Positions 1 through 7,475 of a DNA stretch of 18,357 nucleotides are shown one piece after another. The DNA is taken from the NCBI GenBank assembly GCA_964613305.1, contig CAZTII010000034.1, forward strand, positions 1 to 18,357, given 5' to 3'. The notes below the pieces were generated by a model. The model ran no database searches, was not told the origin of the DNA, and saw nothing but the letters and a program-made list of their open reading frames with translations. The position numbers and the translations under genes were made by a program. The DNA is from CAZTII01 sp964613305. GTDB taxonomy: Bacteria; Bacillota_I; Bacilli_A; Erysipelotrichales; Erysipelotrichaceae. Within the stretch, counting starts at the first letter, position 1. Every line of letters starts with the position of its first letter.

Positions 1-72
1 AACAACAAAATTTAGCCCGTTTTTACTGCTTTTTATGATTCATGCGTAATGACTATAAAAAACTGGTTGGTA

Positions 73-2337
73 TCATGATTGTTTTTTAGCTTTTGATATC
101 ATCCTTTTTTCAAAATCTTCTTTAGTAAGTGGTTTATCATAATAGTATCCTTGAATTTCATCACAGCCTAATTGAGTTAAACTTTCTGCTTGTTCTAATG
201 TTTCAATACCTTCAGCATTCACTTTTATATTCAATCGTTTCATTAATTTAATAATTGCTTCTACAATCAATTTACTTTTATAATTCTCATTGATATCCAA
301 TACAAACGATCGATCAATCTTTAGTGCTGCAATATCGATTTCTTTTATTAATCCGATGGAAGAGAAACCAACACCAAAATCATCCATAATAATTTTTATG
401 TTTTTTTCATTAAATTTTTCGACAAATTCTCTTATGACAAAATCATTTTCAATAAAGGCCGATTCAATAAGTTCTATAGCCACTAACGAAGTATCTACAT
501 CATATCGTTGAATGATTGCTTCGTATTCTTCTACCAAATTATCTACAACAACACTTTTACGTGATATATTACAAGAAATAGGAACCACTTGATAACCCTT
601 TTCTTTCCATTGTGTTACATCTCTGCAAATTTGTTCAAACACAAATTTATCAAGTTGTACAATAAATCCATTTTCCTCAAACAAAGGAATAAAGATAGCT
701 GGAGGTAATATCTTTCCATCTTTTTGTATCCAACGTATAAGAGCTTCGCCACCACATAAACTTCCGTCACTCGTTGAATATTTTGGTTGATAGTATACGA
801 TAAATTCATTTATTTCCAGCGCTTCTTGCATACGATTTTCTAATTCACGCTCAAACACTATTTTCTTTCTCATTTCTTCATCATAAAATAGGTATAAAGC
901 AATTTTGTTATTTTTTAGGTTGTTTAATGGTATTTCCGCACGATCTCTCATCGCATCAATATCATACTCACCATTTAATATTTCATAAACACCCATCAAG
1001 AGCGAAATCTTATAGTATCTATTTTTAGGGCGTACATATTGTTCTATTTCTTCATTAGTTTTTTCAAGACGCCTACATAATGATTCACGATCCGTTGTTC
1101 GCAATAACATAATGAAATCATCACCTAGAATATGAGATGTCAATTCGTTTTTATGACAATTATTCAATAGAACCGAATCAATAAAACGAATTAAATTATC
1201 CCCTTCTGTATAACCAAACATATCGTTGATGTATTTAAATTTTTCAATATCAATCACAACTAATGCGTAGTTATATTCTTTTTTTCGCAGTAATTGAATA
1301 GCTTCCATCTTAAACTTTTCATACGACAAATTACCAGTTATTTTATTTTTATAAATCATATCTTCTAATGCTACTTTTGACTTCTTTTGATTGTTTAATA
1401 AGATTGATAAAATTGAAATAGTAATGACAATGATGATGCACGCTAGAATTAATGTTGACAATAATGTTAACGTCATTTCTTTGTGTAAAATAGTGACAGG
1501 AACACTCGTTACATATACCCAATCATTAAATCCAAGTGGCGTAAAATAATAATATTTTTCTACAAAACTAGAACTACTAATTTTATCTTTTACCTTAATG
1601 TATCCTTCGTTTCCCTTAATTATTTTGTTCTCCATACATTTAATATCATTTGCATTATCACCATGTATTTTTTTAATATAATGAAACAAATTATTTGAAC
1701 TTTCTGGTGACATCAAATAACAGTTAGATGTAATAATTGCACCGTTATTTTTAAGTATATACGAACAACCTTGAGAATCAAAAACATGAGAACTTAATGT
1801 ATCATGATATTCACTAATTGAAAAGGTTGCGAACAATATCGCTTGAACCGACGAATAATCACTAGTAAATACTGGTGCTGCATACACTATGATTGGATTA
1901 CCATCAACAACGTCAAATATTTGTTCTGAAACAGACACACTGCCATTAAATGCTTTATTAAGGTATTCACTCTCTGTTAATTGAACTATTTTACCATCAG
2001 TAGTAACAGCTTTTAAATTTTTATCAACAACACCCATTCTTAAATAGTTATAATTTTCTATAATTTTTTTCAATAATTGAATATTTTTATCTGACATAAC
2101 ATTTTCATCAGAAATACTTAATGCTAAGTCTTGAACACTATGTTGATGGCTATTAATTTTATTTTCCAATATCGCCGCAGTTTTATTTGTAGATTCTTTT
2201 AATAATGTAATTACTTCTATATTTAAGTTTTTGTATACATAAGAAGAATACAATAGAAAAATTGAAATCACTATAACTATTACAATTAGTGCCGCCCTCT
2301 TGGAAGTTGTTACAATATTGTACAATGTTTTCTTCAT
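73..2337 (-). CDS. Membrane-bound dCACHE-like sensor with degenerate GGDEF and intact EAL domain (c-di-GMP phosphodiesterase)
   Basis: Predicted 754-residue inner-membrane signalling protein. In order: a TM helix (about 15-33), an extracytoplasmic region of about 255 residues with the size and layout of a double-CACHE sensor, a second TM helix (about 290-314), a GGDEF domain (about 330-485) and a C-terminal EAL domain (about 500-745). The GGDEF active site reads LGDDF (about 404-408) and lacks an RxxD inhibitory site, so diguanylate cyclase activity is doubtful. The EAL domain looks complete: EAL in GGEALIRW, SCNIS, ELIES, MDDFGVG (DD at about 651-652), LKID, AEGIET and IQGYYYDKP. I infer c-di-GMP hydrolysis tuned by an external ligand, perhaps with GTP binding by the GGDEF fold. 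An in-frame ATG exists 36 nt upstream, but the ATG at 2337 follows AAAGGTGA at good spacing. A promoter precedes the gene; ligand unknown. Confidence 0.9.
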   Translation of the reverse strand: MKKTLYNIVTTSKRAALIVIVIVISIFLLYSSYVYKNLNIEVITLLKESTNKTAAILENKINSHQHSVQDLALSISDENVMSDKNIQLLKKIIENYNYLRMGVVDKNLKAVTTDGKIVQLTESEYLNKAFNGSVSVSEQIFDVVDGNPIIVYAAPVFTSDYSSVQAILFATFSISEYHDTLSSHVFDSQGCSYILKNNGAIITSNCYLMSPESSNNLFHYIKKIHGDNANDIKCMENKIIKGNEGYIKVKDKISSSSFVEKYYYFTPLGFNDWVYVTSVPVTILHKEMTLTLLSTLILACIIIVITISILSILLNNQKKSKVALEDMIYKNKITGNLSYEKFKMEAIQLLRKKEYNYALVVIDIEKFKYINDMFGYTEGDNLIRFIDSVLLNNCHKNELTSHILGDDFIMLLRTTDRESLCRRLEKTNEEIEQYVRPKNRYYKISLLMGVYEILNGEYDIDAMRDRAEIPLNNLKNNKIALYLFYDEEMRKKIVFERELENRMQEALEINEFIVYYQPKYSTSDGSLCGGEALIRWIQKDGKILPPAIFIPLFEENGFIVQLDKFVFEQICRDVTQWKEKGYQVVPISCNISRKSVVVDNLVEEYEAIIQRYDVDTSLVAIELIESAFIENDFVIREFVEKFNEKNIKIIMDDFGVGFSSIGLIKEIDIAALKIDRSFVLDINENYKSKLIVEAIIKLMKRLNIKVNAEGIETLEQAESLTQLGCDEIQGYYYDKPLTKEDFEKRMISKAKKQS

Positions 2338-2363
2338 AATAATCACCTTTTTAATTATTACAA

Positions 2364-2392
2364 ATACTATCACATATTTTTAACCATTTCAA
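2364..2392 (-). promoter_or_regulatory. Promoter of the GGDEF/EAL gene
   Basis: On the minus strand, TTGAAA (-35, 2387-2392, 5/6 match) lies 17 nt from TAGTAT (-10, 2364-2369, 4/6 match), which is preceded by TGA, an extended -10 arrangement. The predicted start is about 20 nt before the Shine-Dalgarno. It suggests independent transcription after the traX terminator. Confidence 0.6.
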
Positions 2393-2486
2393 TTACTAAA
2401 AATGATACTATTGTTATAAGTTGTTATATTTTATTGATAATTTAACAAGTAAATTTCATTCTGTTTTTTTATTTGTACACTAATTA

Positions 2487-2525
2487 AAAAGTTCATCTTT
2501 CCAACCATTAGAAAGAAGAACTTTT
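2487..2525 (-). terminator. Rho-independent terminator after the traX-like gene
   Basis: Two 15-nt arms (2487-2501 and 2511-2525) pair with a single A-A mismatch around a 9-nt loop. On the minus strand the stem ends in CTTTTTAATT, beginning a few bases past the stop codon of the traX C-terminal part. It separates that gene from the GGDEF/EAL gene. Confidence 0.8.
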
Positions 2526-2531
2526 CGTATG

Positions 2532-2828
2532 TTATTTTAATTGAATGAATGTATTAAGCCAACACAACAAATAAATATGGGTTGGATAAAATATATAAAA
2601 CAACCATTTTAAATTTTTACCTTTTTTACCGTTATAATACAACATCAACGGTAATGCTGCGATCATCATCCATTGATAGTTCTGATTCAATAAGCCATCG
2701 AACGAAAAAGTAACTTCTTGGGATATAAACATCATGATTGAAACTATTGTATATACCAAAGAAAAATACATTGGTTTTAGTTGTTTAGCAAAATATAACG
2801 CTACTCCAACTATTATAACAACAAACAT
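2532..2828 (-). CDS. TraX-family protein, C-terminal part (separated from the N-terminal part by an in-frame stop)
   Basis: 98 residues, mostly hydrophobic, with three or four likely membrane segments (starting MFVVIIVGVALYF, then SLVYTIVSIMMF, MMIAALPLMLYY, WLFYIFYPTHIYLL). The ending, with Gly-Lys-Lys-Gly-Lys followed by FYIFYPTHIYLL, is what I recall for the C-terminus of TraX-family (PF05857) proteins. It is in the same frame as the upstream part: the sequence reads GAG TAA ATG, so this ATG immediately follows the stop. I see no good Shine-Dalgarno for it, so it is translated only by reinitiation or readthrough, or it is the dead end of a pseudogene. The two parts plus the stop make about 261 codons, a normal full TraX length. 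A terminator follows at once. Confidence 0.7.
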   Translation of the reverse strand: MFVVIIVGVALYFAKQLKPMYFSLVYTIVSIMMFISQEVTFSFDGLLNQNYQWMMIAALPLMLYYNGKKGKNLKWLFYIFYPTHIYLLCWLNTFIQLK

Positions 2829-3317
2829 TTACTCACAATGAATTATATTTGGTAATAGTGCTACCACAACAAAGTACATTGTAGGAATTGTTGGCATCAT
2901 TTTTTGTACAAGATCAATCAATACAAACCCAATTATTTGAACAACAACTAGACCACTTAGTAACAACCAACCTTCTTTTCGTTTTTTGTTTTTGATTAAT
3001 TCAATGGCTGTACTAATACAACCTATTAAAAACAACGTTACGAATATATTGTTACTGGGTATTGAATGGGCATTTGGAAGTAACGTTGAAACTATTACAT
3101 CACCAATCGACATACCTACTCCCCATAAATACATATTTTTTAAATATTTTTTTCTATCTCTTGTATAATGCAACCCCCATACCATTGTAAAAATAAACAG
3201 TGGTGCCGATATTCTTCCTATCCATTTAAACCATATCGGAGCTCCTGGAATAAATGTACCAATATGATCTAAAAACATTAATAATAAAGCAATAACTTTC
3301 AGTGTAGTCGATGTCAC
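2829..3317 (-). CDS. TraX-family membrane protein, N-terminal part (gene interrupted by TAA)
   Basis: 162 residues of a polytopic membrane protein. The opening TLKVIALLLMFLDHIG followed by IWFKWIGRISAPLFIF and a WGLHYTRDRKKYL segment is the hallmark of the TraX family, named for F-pilin acetylation but widespread in Bacillota as chromosomal proteins of unknown, probably acyltransferase-like, function. The start is GTG at 3315-3317, preceded by AGGAG. The frame runs to TAA at 2829-2831 just after ALLPNIIHCE, where other members as I remember them continue with a Gly-Gly and another TM segment; that continuation is present downstream in the same frame. This is therefore one gene with a nonsense codon, either a recent pseudogene or a split protein. 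It lies just downstream of the serS terminator, with no clear promoter of its own. Confidence 0.75.
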   Translation of the reverse strand: MTSTTLKVIALLLMFLDHIGTFIPGAPIWFKWIGRISAPLFIFTMVWGLHYTRDRKKYLKNMYLWGVGMSIGDVIVSTLLPNAHSIPSNNIFVTLFLIGCISTAIELIKNKKRKEGWLLLSGLVVVQIIGFVLIDLVQKMMPTIPTMYFVVVALLPNIIHCE

Positions 3318-3345
3318 TTTTTTTTCTCCTAGTCTATATTAGAAA

Positions 3346-3375
3346 AAAGTTCTCTGATTTGATTTAGAGAACTTT
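3346..3375 (-). terminator. Rho-independent terminator of serS
   Basis: Perfect 10-bp stem (3346-3355 with 3366-3375, AAAGTTCTCT/AGAGAACTTT), 10-nt loop, and a run of six T on the minus strand (3343-3348). It lies 20 nt past the serS stop, with a parS site between them. Confidence 0.85.
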
Positions 3376-3378
3376 AAT

Positions 3379-3394
3379 TGTTTCACGTGAAACA
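3379..3394. promoter_or_regulatory. parS: parS centromere site 1 (ParB/Spo0J binding)
   Basis: Exact 16-bp palindrome TGTTTCACGTGAAACA, identical to the B. subtilis parS consensus bound by Spo0J/ParB, which loads SMC and helps segregate the origin. It directly abuts the serS stop codon (3395-3397) and precedes the serS terminator, so it falls inside the serS 3' UTR. It lies about 10 kb from oriC, in the origin-proximal zone expected for parS. parA and parB are not in the window. Confidence 0.95.
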
Positions 3395-4675
3395 TTATAC
3401 TGAAATTTTAGTTTTACCACCCATATACATTTGTAATGCTTGTGGAATATTAACTGAACCATCTTCGTTTAAATTATTTTCAAGGAATGCAATTAACATT
3501 CTTGGCGGAGCTACAACAGTATTATTCAAAGTATGGGCAAAGCATTTACCATCTTTACCATTAACGCGTATTCCTAAACGTCTAGCTTGCGCTTCGCCTA
3601 AGTTTGAACAACTTCCAACTTCAAAGTATTTCTTTTGTCTAGGTGACCAAGCTTCCACATCACAACTCTTCACCTTTAAATCCGCTAAATCACCTGAACA
3701 ACATTCAAGTGTTCTAACCGGAATATCGAGCGTTCTGAAGAAATCAACGCTATTTTTCCATAATTCATCATACCATTGTTTACTATCTTCTGGTTTACAT
3801 ACGATAATCATTTCTTGTTTTTCAAATTGATGGATTCGGTATACACCTCTTTCTTCAATTCCATGTGCCCCAACTTCTTTTCTAAAACATGGTGAGTAGC
3901 TTGTTAATGCTTGAGGAAGATCTTTTTCATCAATAATGGTATCAATAAACTTACCAATCATTGAATGTTCAGAAGTTCCGATTAGGTATAGATCTTCACC
4001 TTCTATTTTATACATCATATTTTCCATTTCTGAAAAACTCATAACTCCGGTTACAACTTCGCTTCGAATCATAAATGGTGGAATGCAATAAGTGAAACCA
4101 CGATCAATCATAAAATCACGCGCATACGATAATATTGCCGATTGTAAGCGTGCTACATCACCCATTAAATAGTAGAATCCATTACCACTTGTTTTTCTTG
4201 CACTATCTAAATCAATTCCCTTGAGTTTTTCCATAATATCTACATGGTATGGAATTTCAAAATCAGGAACAACAGGTTCACCAAATCGTTCAACTTCAAC
4301 GTTTTCACTGTCATCTTTTCCTAAAGGAACAGAATCATCGATAATGTTTGGTATTACCATCATAATGTTTTTAACTTGTTCTGATAGTTCTTTTTCTTTT
4401 TCTTCCAAATCGATAATTTCTTTAGCGATATCATTTACTTTTGATTTCGTTAATTCTGCTTCTTCTTTTAAGCCTTGCTTCATCAGATTACCAATTTCTT
4501 TTGATAACGAATTACGTTGACTTCTTAAATCGTCCGCTTTTGTTTTACATTCGCGAAATTGTTTATCTAGTACGACAACTTGGTCGACAAGTTCAAGTTT
4601 GTTATCTTGAAATTTCTTGCGAATGTTTTCTTTTACTACTTCTGGATTTTCTCGAATTAATTTAATGTCTATCAT
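3395..4675 (-). CDS. serS: Serine--tRNA ligase
   Basis: 426-residue class II aminoacyl-tRNA synthetase that charges tRNA-Ser with serine in the cytoplasm. The N-terminal helical arm (about 30-105, rich in Lys/Glu heptads) is the tRNA-binding coiled coil. The catalytic core follows: GNGFYYLMGDVARLQ (about 164-178), the TSE loop (234-236), motif 2 (about 263-290, FRKEVGAHG then RIHQFEKQEM), and motif 3 (about 381-400) with its Arg at 392. Motif 3 reads HTLNNTVVAPPR rather than the HTLNGSGLA form of E. coli and B. subtilis, a notable variant. The ATG at 4675 follows AAGGAGAG. Expression is controlled by a T-box leader, and two parS sites flank the gene. Placement after gyrA resembles other Bacillota. 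Confidence 0.97.
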   Translation of the reverse strand: MIDIKLIRENPEVVKENIRKKFQDNKLELVDQVVVLDKQFRECKTKADDLRSQRNSLSKEIGNLMKQGLKEEAELTKSKVNDIAKEIIDLEEKEKELSEQVKNIMMVIPNIIDDSVPLGKDDSENVEVERFGEPVVPDFEIPYHVDIMEKLKGIDLDSARKTSGNGFYYLMGDVARLQSAILSYARDFMIDRGFTYCIPPFMIRSEVVTGVMSFSEMENMMYKIEGEDLYLIGTSEHSMIGKFIDTIIDEKDLPQALTSYSPCFRKEVGAHGIEERGVYRIHQFEKQEMIIVCKPEDSKQWYDELWKNSVDFFRTLDIPVRTLECCSGDLADLKVKSCDVEAWSPRQKKYFEVGSCSNLGEAQARRLGIRVNGKDGKCFAHTLNNTVVAPPRMLIAFLENNLNEDGSVNIPQALQMYMGGKTKISV

Positions 4676-4700
4676 CTTTTTCTCTCCTTAAATAAAAAAA

Positions 4701-4743
4701 TGACATATAAGGGCGATAAATCGCGTTGCCACCTTATTTGTCA
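4701..4743 (-). terminator. Regulated terminator of the serS T-box leader
   Basis: Arms 4732-4743 and 4701-4712 form an 11-bp stem with one A-A mismatch, followed by seven T on the minus strand. The T-box bulge sequence lies on its 5' side, so antiterminator and terminator are mutually exclusive. Confidence 0.85.
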
Positions 4744-4744
4744 A

Positions 4745-4760
4745 TGTTTCACGTGAAACA
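4745..4760. promoter_or_regulatory. parS: parS centromere site 2, inside the serS T-box leader
   Basis: Second exact TGTTTCACGTGAAACA, here extended to an 18-bp perfect palindrome (4744-4761). It lies 1366 bp from site 1 on the other side of serS. It is transcribed as part of the T-box leader, immediately before the terminator/antiterminator, and the RNA can fold into a 7-bp hairpin with an ACGU loop. Confidence 0.95.
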
Positions 4761-4898
4761 TAACCACTCTAAGTTATAACGGTACAACCGAAGCTTTTAG
4801 CTTGCTCAAAGGTAGATTTCAATAGTTTATCCTAATAACTTGCACCAACCGTTATCTCTCTACAAGTAAAAACTAGTTACTTATCCTCTTCATCGCTT

Positions 4899-4927
4899 AT
4901 AAGACAATTTAACCACTAAGTTGTCAA
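4899..4927 (-). promoter_or_regulatory. Promoter of serS / T-box leader
   Basis: Minus-strand TTGACA (4922-4927, perfect -35) is followed after 17 nt by TCTTAT (4899-4904, 4/6 match to TATAAT). A second TTGACA lies 8 nt further upstream (4930-4935). The predicted transcription start is near 4891-4893, just before the GAGGATAAGTAA start of T-box stem I. Confidence 0.65.
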
Positions 4928-4956
4928 TTTGTCAATATTCCTCTATTAAAGGTAAA

Positions 4957-4980
4957 TTAAAAGCGGTATCCCGCTTTTAA
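4957..4980 (-). terminator. Probable terminator at the end of gyrA
   Basis: A 10-bp perfect inverted repeat (4957-4966 with 4971-4980, AAAAGCGG/CCGCTTTT core) with a 4-nt loop overlaps the gyrA stop codon and ends in TTTTAATTT on the minus strand. It probably ends the yaaA-recF-gyrB-gyrA transcript before the serS promoter. The T tract is short, so efficiency is uncertain. Confidence 0.6.
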
Positions 4981-7466
4981 TCACTATTTTCTTCTGAACT
5001 AGTTGAATCTTCTTCATCCATCATTTTATCTACAATCGCTACACTTGAAACTTTAGAGTTTTCTGCGGTGTTAATTACCTTAACACCGATTGCATTTCTT
5101 CCGACTGTAGGTACTTGATCTAAATTAATACGAATAAAGATACCATCATCTGTTGTAATCATACAATCTTCATCACCATTAACAGCTTTCATCGCTACGA
5201 GTGGTCCGTTTTTATCCGTTACATTTAATGTTTTAACACCTTTTGCTTTTCTAGATGTTAAGCGATATTCGTCGATTGGTGATTTTTTGCCATATCCTTT
5301 TTCAGTGATAACTAGAATATTGCTTCCTTCGTTGCTTGTTGCGGCACCAACTACTTTTCCTCCGTCAACATTTATACCGATAACACCTTTTGCGGTACGG
5401 TTATAAACTGGAATATCATTTTCGTTAAAACGAGCTGCTTTTCCGTTATTACATGCAATAATTACTTCATCTTCACCAGTAGTAGCTCTAACGCTTAATA
5501 ACGCATCATCATCATTTAATGTAATCGCTATTTTACCAGATCGATTAATTCTTTCAAATTCTTCAACTTGTGTACGTTTTACAAGTCCACTTTCTGTTGT
5601 AAACAATAAGTACTTATAACGATCTTCATCTGGTTTGAAGGAAATAATTGTTGTAATTTTTTCGTTTTTATCGAGTTCTAATAAATTAACTACTGGAATT
5701 CCTTTTGATGTTCTAGATGCAGCAGGAATTCTATACCCTTTGATACGATAAACTTTTCCTAAGTTTGTAAAGAAACAAACAAAATCATGGGTTGACGCAT
5801 GAATGAATATATCGACGATATCGTCTTCATTCACTGCCATTCCTTTAATTCCTCTTCCACCTCTATTTTGTACACGATACGTATCACTTGCGACACGTTT
5901 AATGTATCCGTTAGTTGTTAGAGTTATGATAGAATCTTCTACTGGAATTAAATCTTCATCTTCCATATCAAATCCACCATCAACAATTTCAGAACGACGT
6001 TTATCGTTGTATTTATTCTTAATTTCTAAGAGTTCTGTTTTAATGATAGTAAGAACACGGGAGTGATTCGCTAGAATATCCAATAAATCGGTAATAATTG
6101 TTAATAAGGTTTGGTATTCATCTTCAATTTTAGCTCTTTCTAACCCAGTTAACCGTTTAAATTGCATATCTAAGATAGATTTAGCTTGAATTTCAGATAA
6201 TCCAAATCCTTCCATTAATCGTGGTAATGCTTCTGCAGCATCTTTAGAATCACGGATAGTGTGTAATATCGCATCTAAGTTATCTAACGCAATACGTAAT
6301 CCTTCTAAAATATGTGCTCTATCTTGAGCTTTTTGTAGTTCGTATTTAATTCTACGAACGGTAACTTCAATTTGGTGGTCAACATATAATTTAAGTACTT
6401 CGATAACTCCTAATTGCCGTGGTTCATTGTTTACTAGAACAATTGTATTAACACCAAAGGTAGATTGTAGCGATGTCATTCTAAATAATTGATTTAAAAT
6501 AATATCTGCTTGTACATCTTTTCTTAATTCAATAACAATCTTAATTCCTTCACGGTTAGATTCATCGCGTAAATCTGTAATTCCCTCAATTAATTTATCT
6601 CGAACTAAATTCGCAATCTTTTCTACTAAAGTTGCTTTATTTACCATGTAAGGAATTTCAGTAATGGTAATACGTCCTTTTCCGTTACTCATTTCATCAA
6701 TAAATGTTTTTGCTCGTATTGTAATACTACCCCTACCTGTTTCATAGGCTGATTTTATTCCTGATCGTCCTAAGATTAAACCACTTGTAGGAAAATCTGG
6801 TCCATATAAATAATTTTCCATTAACTCTAATACTGTGATATCTGGATTATCCATAATAGCGATTGTCGCATCAATCGTTTCCCCTAAATTATGCGGAGGA
6901 ATATTCGTTGCCATACCAACCGCAATACCAGTTGTACCATTTACTAATAAGTTGGGAAAACGTGCAGGTAAAATTGCTGGTTCTTTTTCTTCACCGTCGT
7001 AGTTATCTACCCAATCAATGGTATCCTTGCCAATATCTTTTAATAACTCCATTGAAATTTTAGACATTCTAGCTTCAGTGTAACGCATCGCTGCAGCCCC
7101 ATCACCATCAATGGAACCAAAATTTCCGTGTCCATCTACTAATGGATAACGATAACTAAATTCTTGTGCCATACGCACCATTGTTTCATATACTGCATAA
7201 TCACCATGTGGATGGTATTTACCGATAACTTCACCAACGATACGCGCTGATTTTTTATGTGGTTTGTCACTATGCATTCCTAAATCGTTCATCGCATGTA
7301 AAATACGACGATGAACTGGTTTTAAACCATCACGGACATCTGGTAATGCACGCGATACGATTACTGACATTGAATAATCTAGAAATGAATTACGCATTTC
7401 TTTAGAAACATCAATCGTTTTAATTTTTCCATGATTGAATGTATCTGAATTGTACATATCTGTCAT
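4977..7466 (-). CDS. gyrA: DNA gyrase subunit A
   Basis: 829 residues, typical length. Gyrase cuts and rejoins DNA to introduce negative supercoils, with GyrB supplying ATP hydrolysis. The breakage-reunion domain shows RALPDVRDGLKPVHRRIL (39-56) and the active-site Tyr129 in AAMRYTEARM. The C-terminal beta-pinwheel carries a GyrA box, QNRGGRG (533-539), marking it as gyrase rather than topoisomerase IV. It ends in an acidic tail. In the quinolone-resistance region the sequence is GKYHPHGDYAVYETMVRMAQ: Tyr90 sits where E. coli has Ser83, while the Glu four residues on is normal for Gram-positives. Tyr here is a known resistance substitution in other species. The gene starts 9 nt after gyrB with AGGAGGAA as Shine-Dalgarno and is the last gene of its operon. 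Confidence 0.98.
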   Translation of the reverse strand: MTDMYNSDTFNHGKIKTIDVSKEMRNSFLDYSMSVIVSRALPDVRDGLKPVHRRILHAMNDLGMHSDKPHKKSARIVGEVIGKYHPHGDYAVYETMVRMAQEFSYRYPLVDGHGNFGSIDGDGAAAMRYTEARMSKISMELLKDIGKDTIDWVDNYDGEEKEPAILPARFPNLLVNGTTGIAVGMATNIPPHNLGETIDATIAIMDNPDITVLELMENYLYGPDFPTSGLILGRSGIKSAYETGRGSITIRAKTFIDEMSNGKGRITITEIPYMVNKATLVEKIANLVRDKLIEGITDLRDESNREGIKIVIELRKDVQADIILNQLFRMTSLQSTFGVNTIVLVNNEPRQLGVIEVLKLYVDHQIEVTVRRIKYELQKAQDRAHILEGLRIALDNLDAILHTIRDSKDAAEALPRLMEGFGLSEIQAKSILDMQFKRLTGLERAKIEDEYQTLLTIITDLLDILANHSRVLTIIKTELLEIKNKYNDKRRSEIVDGGFDMEDEDLIPVEDSIITLTTNGYIKRVASDTYRVQNRGGRGIKGMAVNEDDIVDIFIHASTHDFVCFFTNLGKVYRIKGYRIPAASRTSKGIPVVNLLELDKNEKITTIISFKPDEDRYKYLLFTTESGLVKRTQVEEFERINRSGKIAITLNDDDALLSVRATTGEDEVIIACNNGKAARFNENDIPVYNRTAKGVIGINVDGGKVVGAATSNEGSNILVITEKGYGKKSPIDEYRLTSRKAKGVKTLNVTDKNGPLVAMKAVNGDEDCMITTDDGIFIRINLDQVPTVGRNAIGVKVINTAENSKVSSVAIVDKMMDEEDSTSSEENSD

Positions 7467-7475
7467 AAATTCCTC

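Larger units (their letters stand above)
4694..4893 (-). promoter_or_regulatory. T-box riboswitch (serine, specifier UCU) controlling serS
   Basis: Minus-strand leader of about 200 nt between the serS promoter and gene. The conserved T-box core AAGGTGGCAACGCG is at 4722-4735. The stem I 3' side has GAAA-UCU-ACC-UUUGAGC, placing a serine UCU specifier at 4814-4816 followed by the expected purine; AGAGAG of stem I lies at about 4855-4860. The competing terminator pairs 4732-4743 with 4701-4712 (TGACA and ATAAGG blocks, one mismatch) and ends in seven T (4694-4700). Uncharged tRNA-Ser should stabilise the antiterminator and allow serS transcription. Unusually, a parS palindrome sits one base upstream of the terminator arm, where stem III would be. 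Confidence 0.9.

Noticed and set aside
1..72. Left edge of the window, downstream of the EAL gene
   Set aside because: No clear hairpin with T run, gene or repeat could be supported there.
3378..3830. 150-codon plus-strand open frame over serS
   Set aside because: It lies antisense to a certain gene, starts within the parS palindrome and has no ribosome site; the reading is an artefact of serS codon use.
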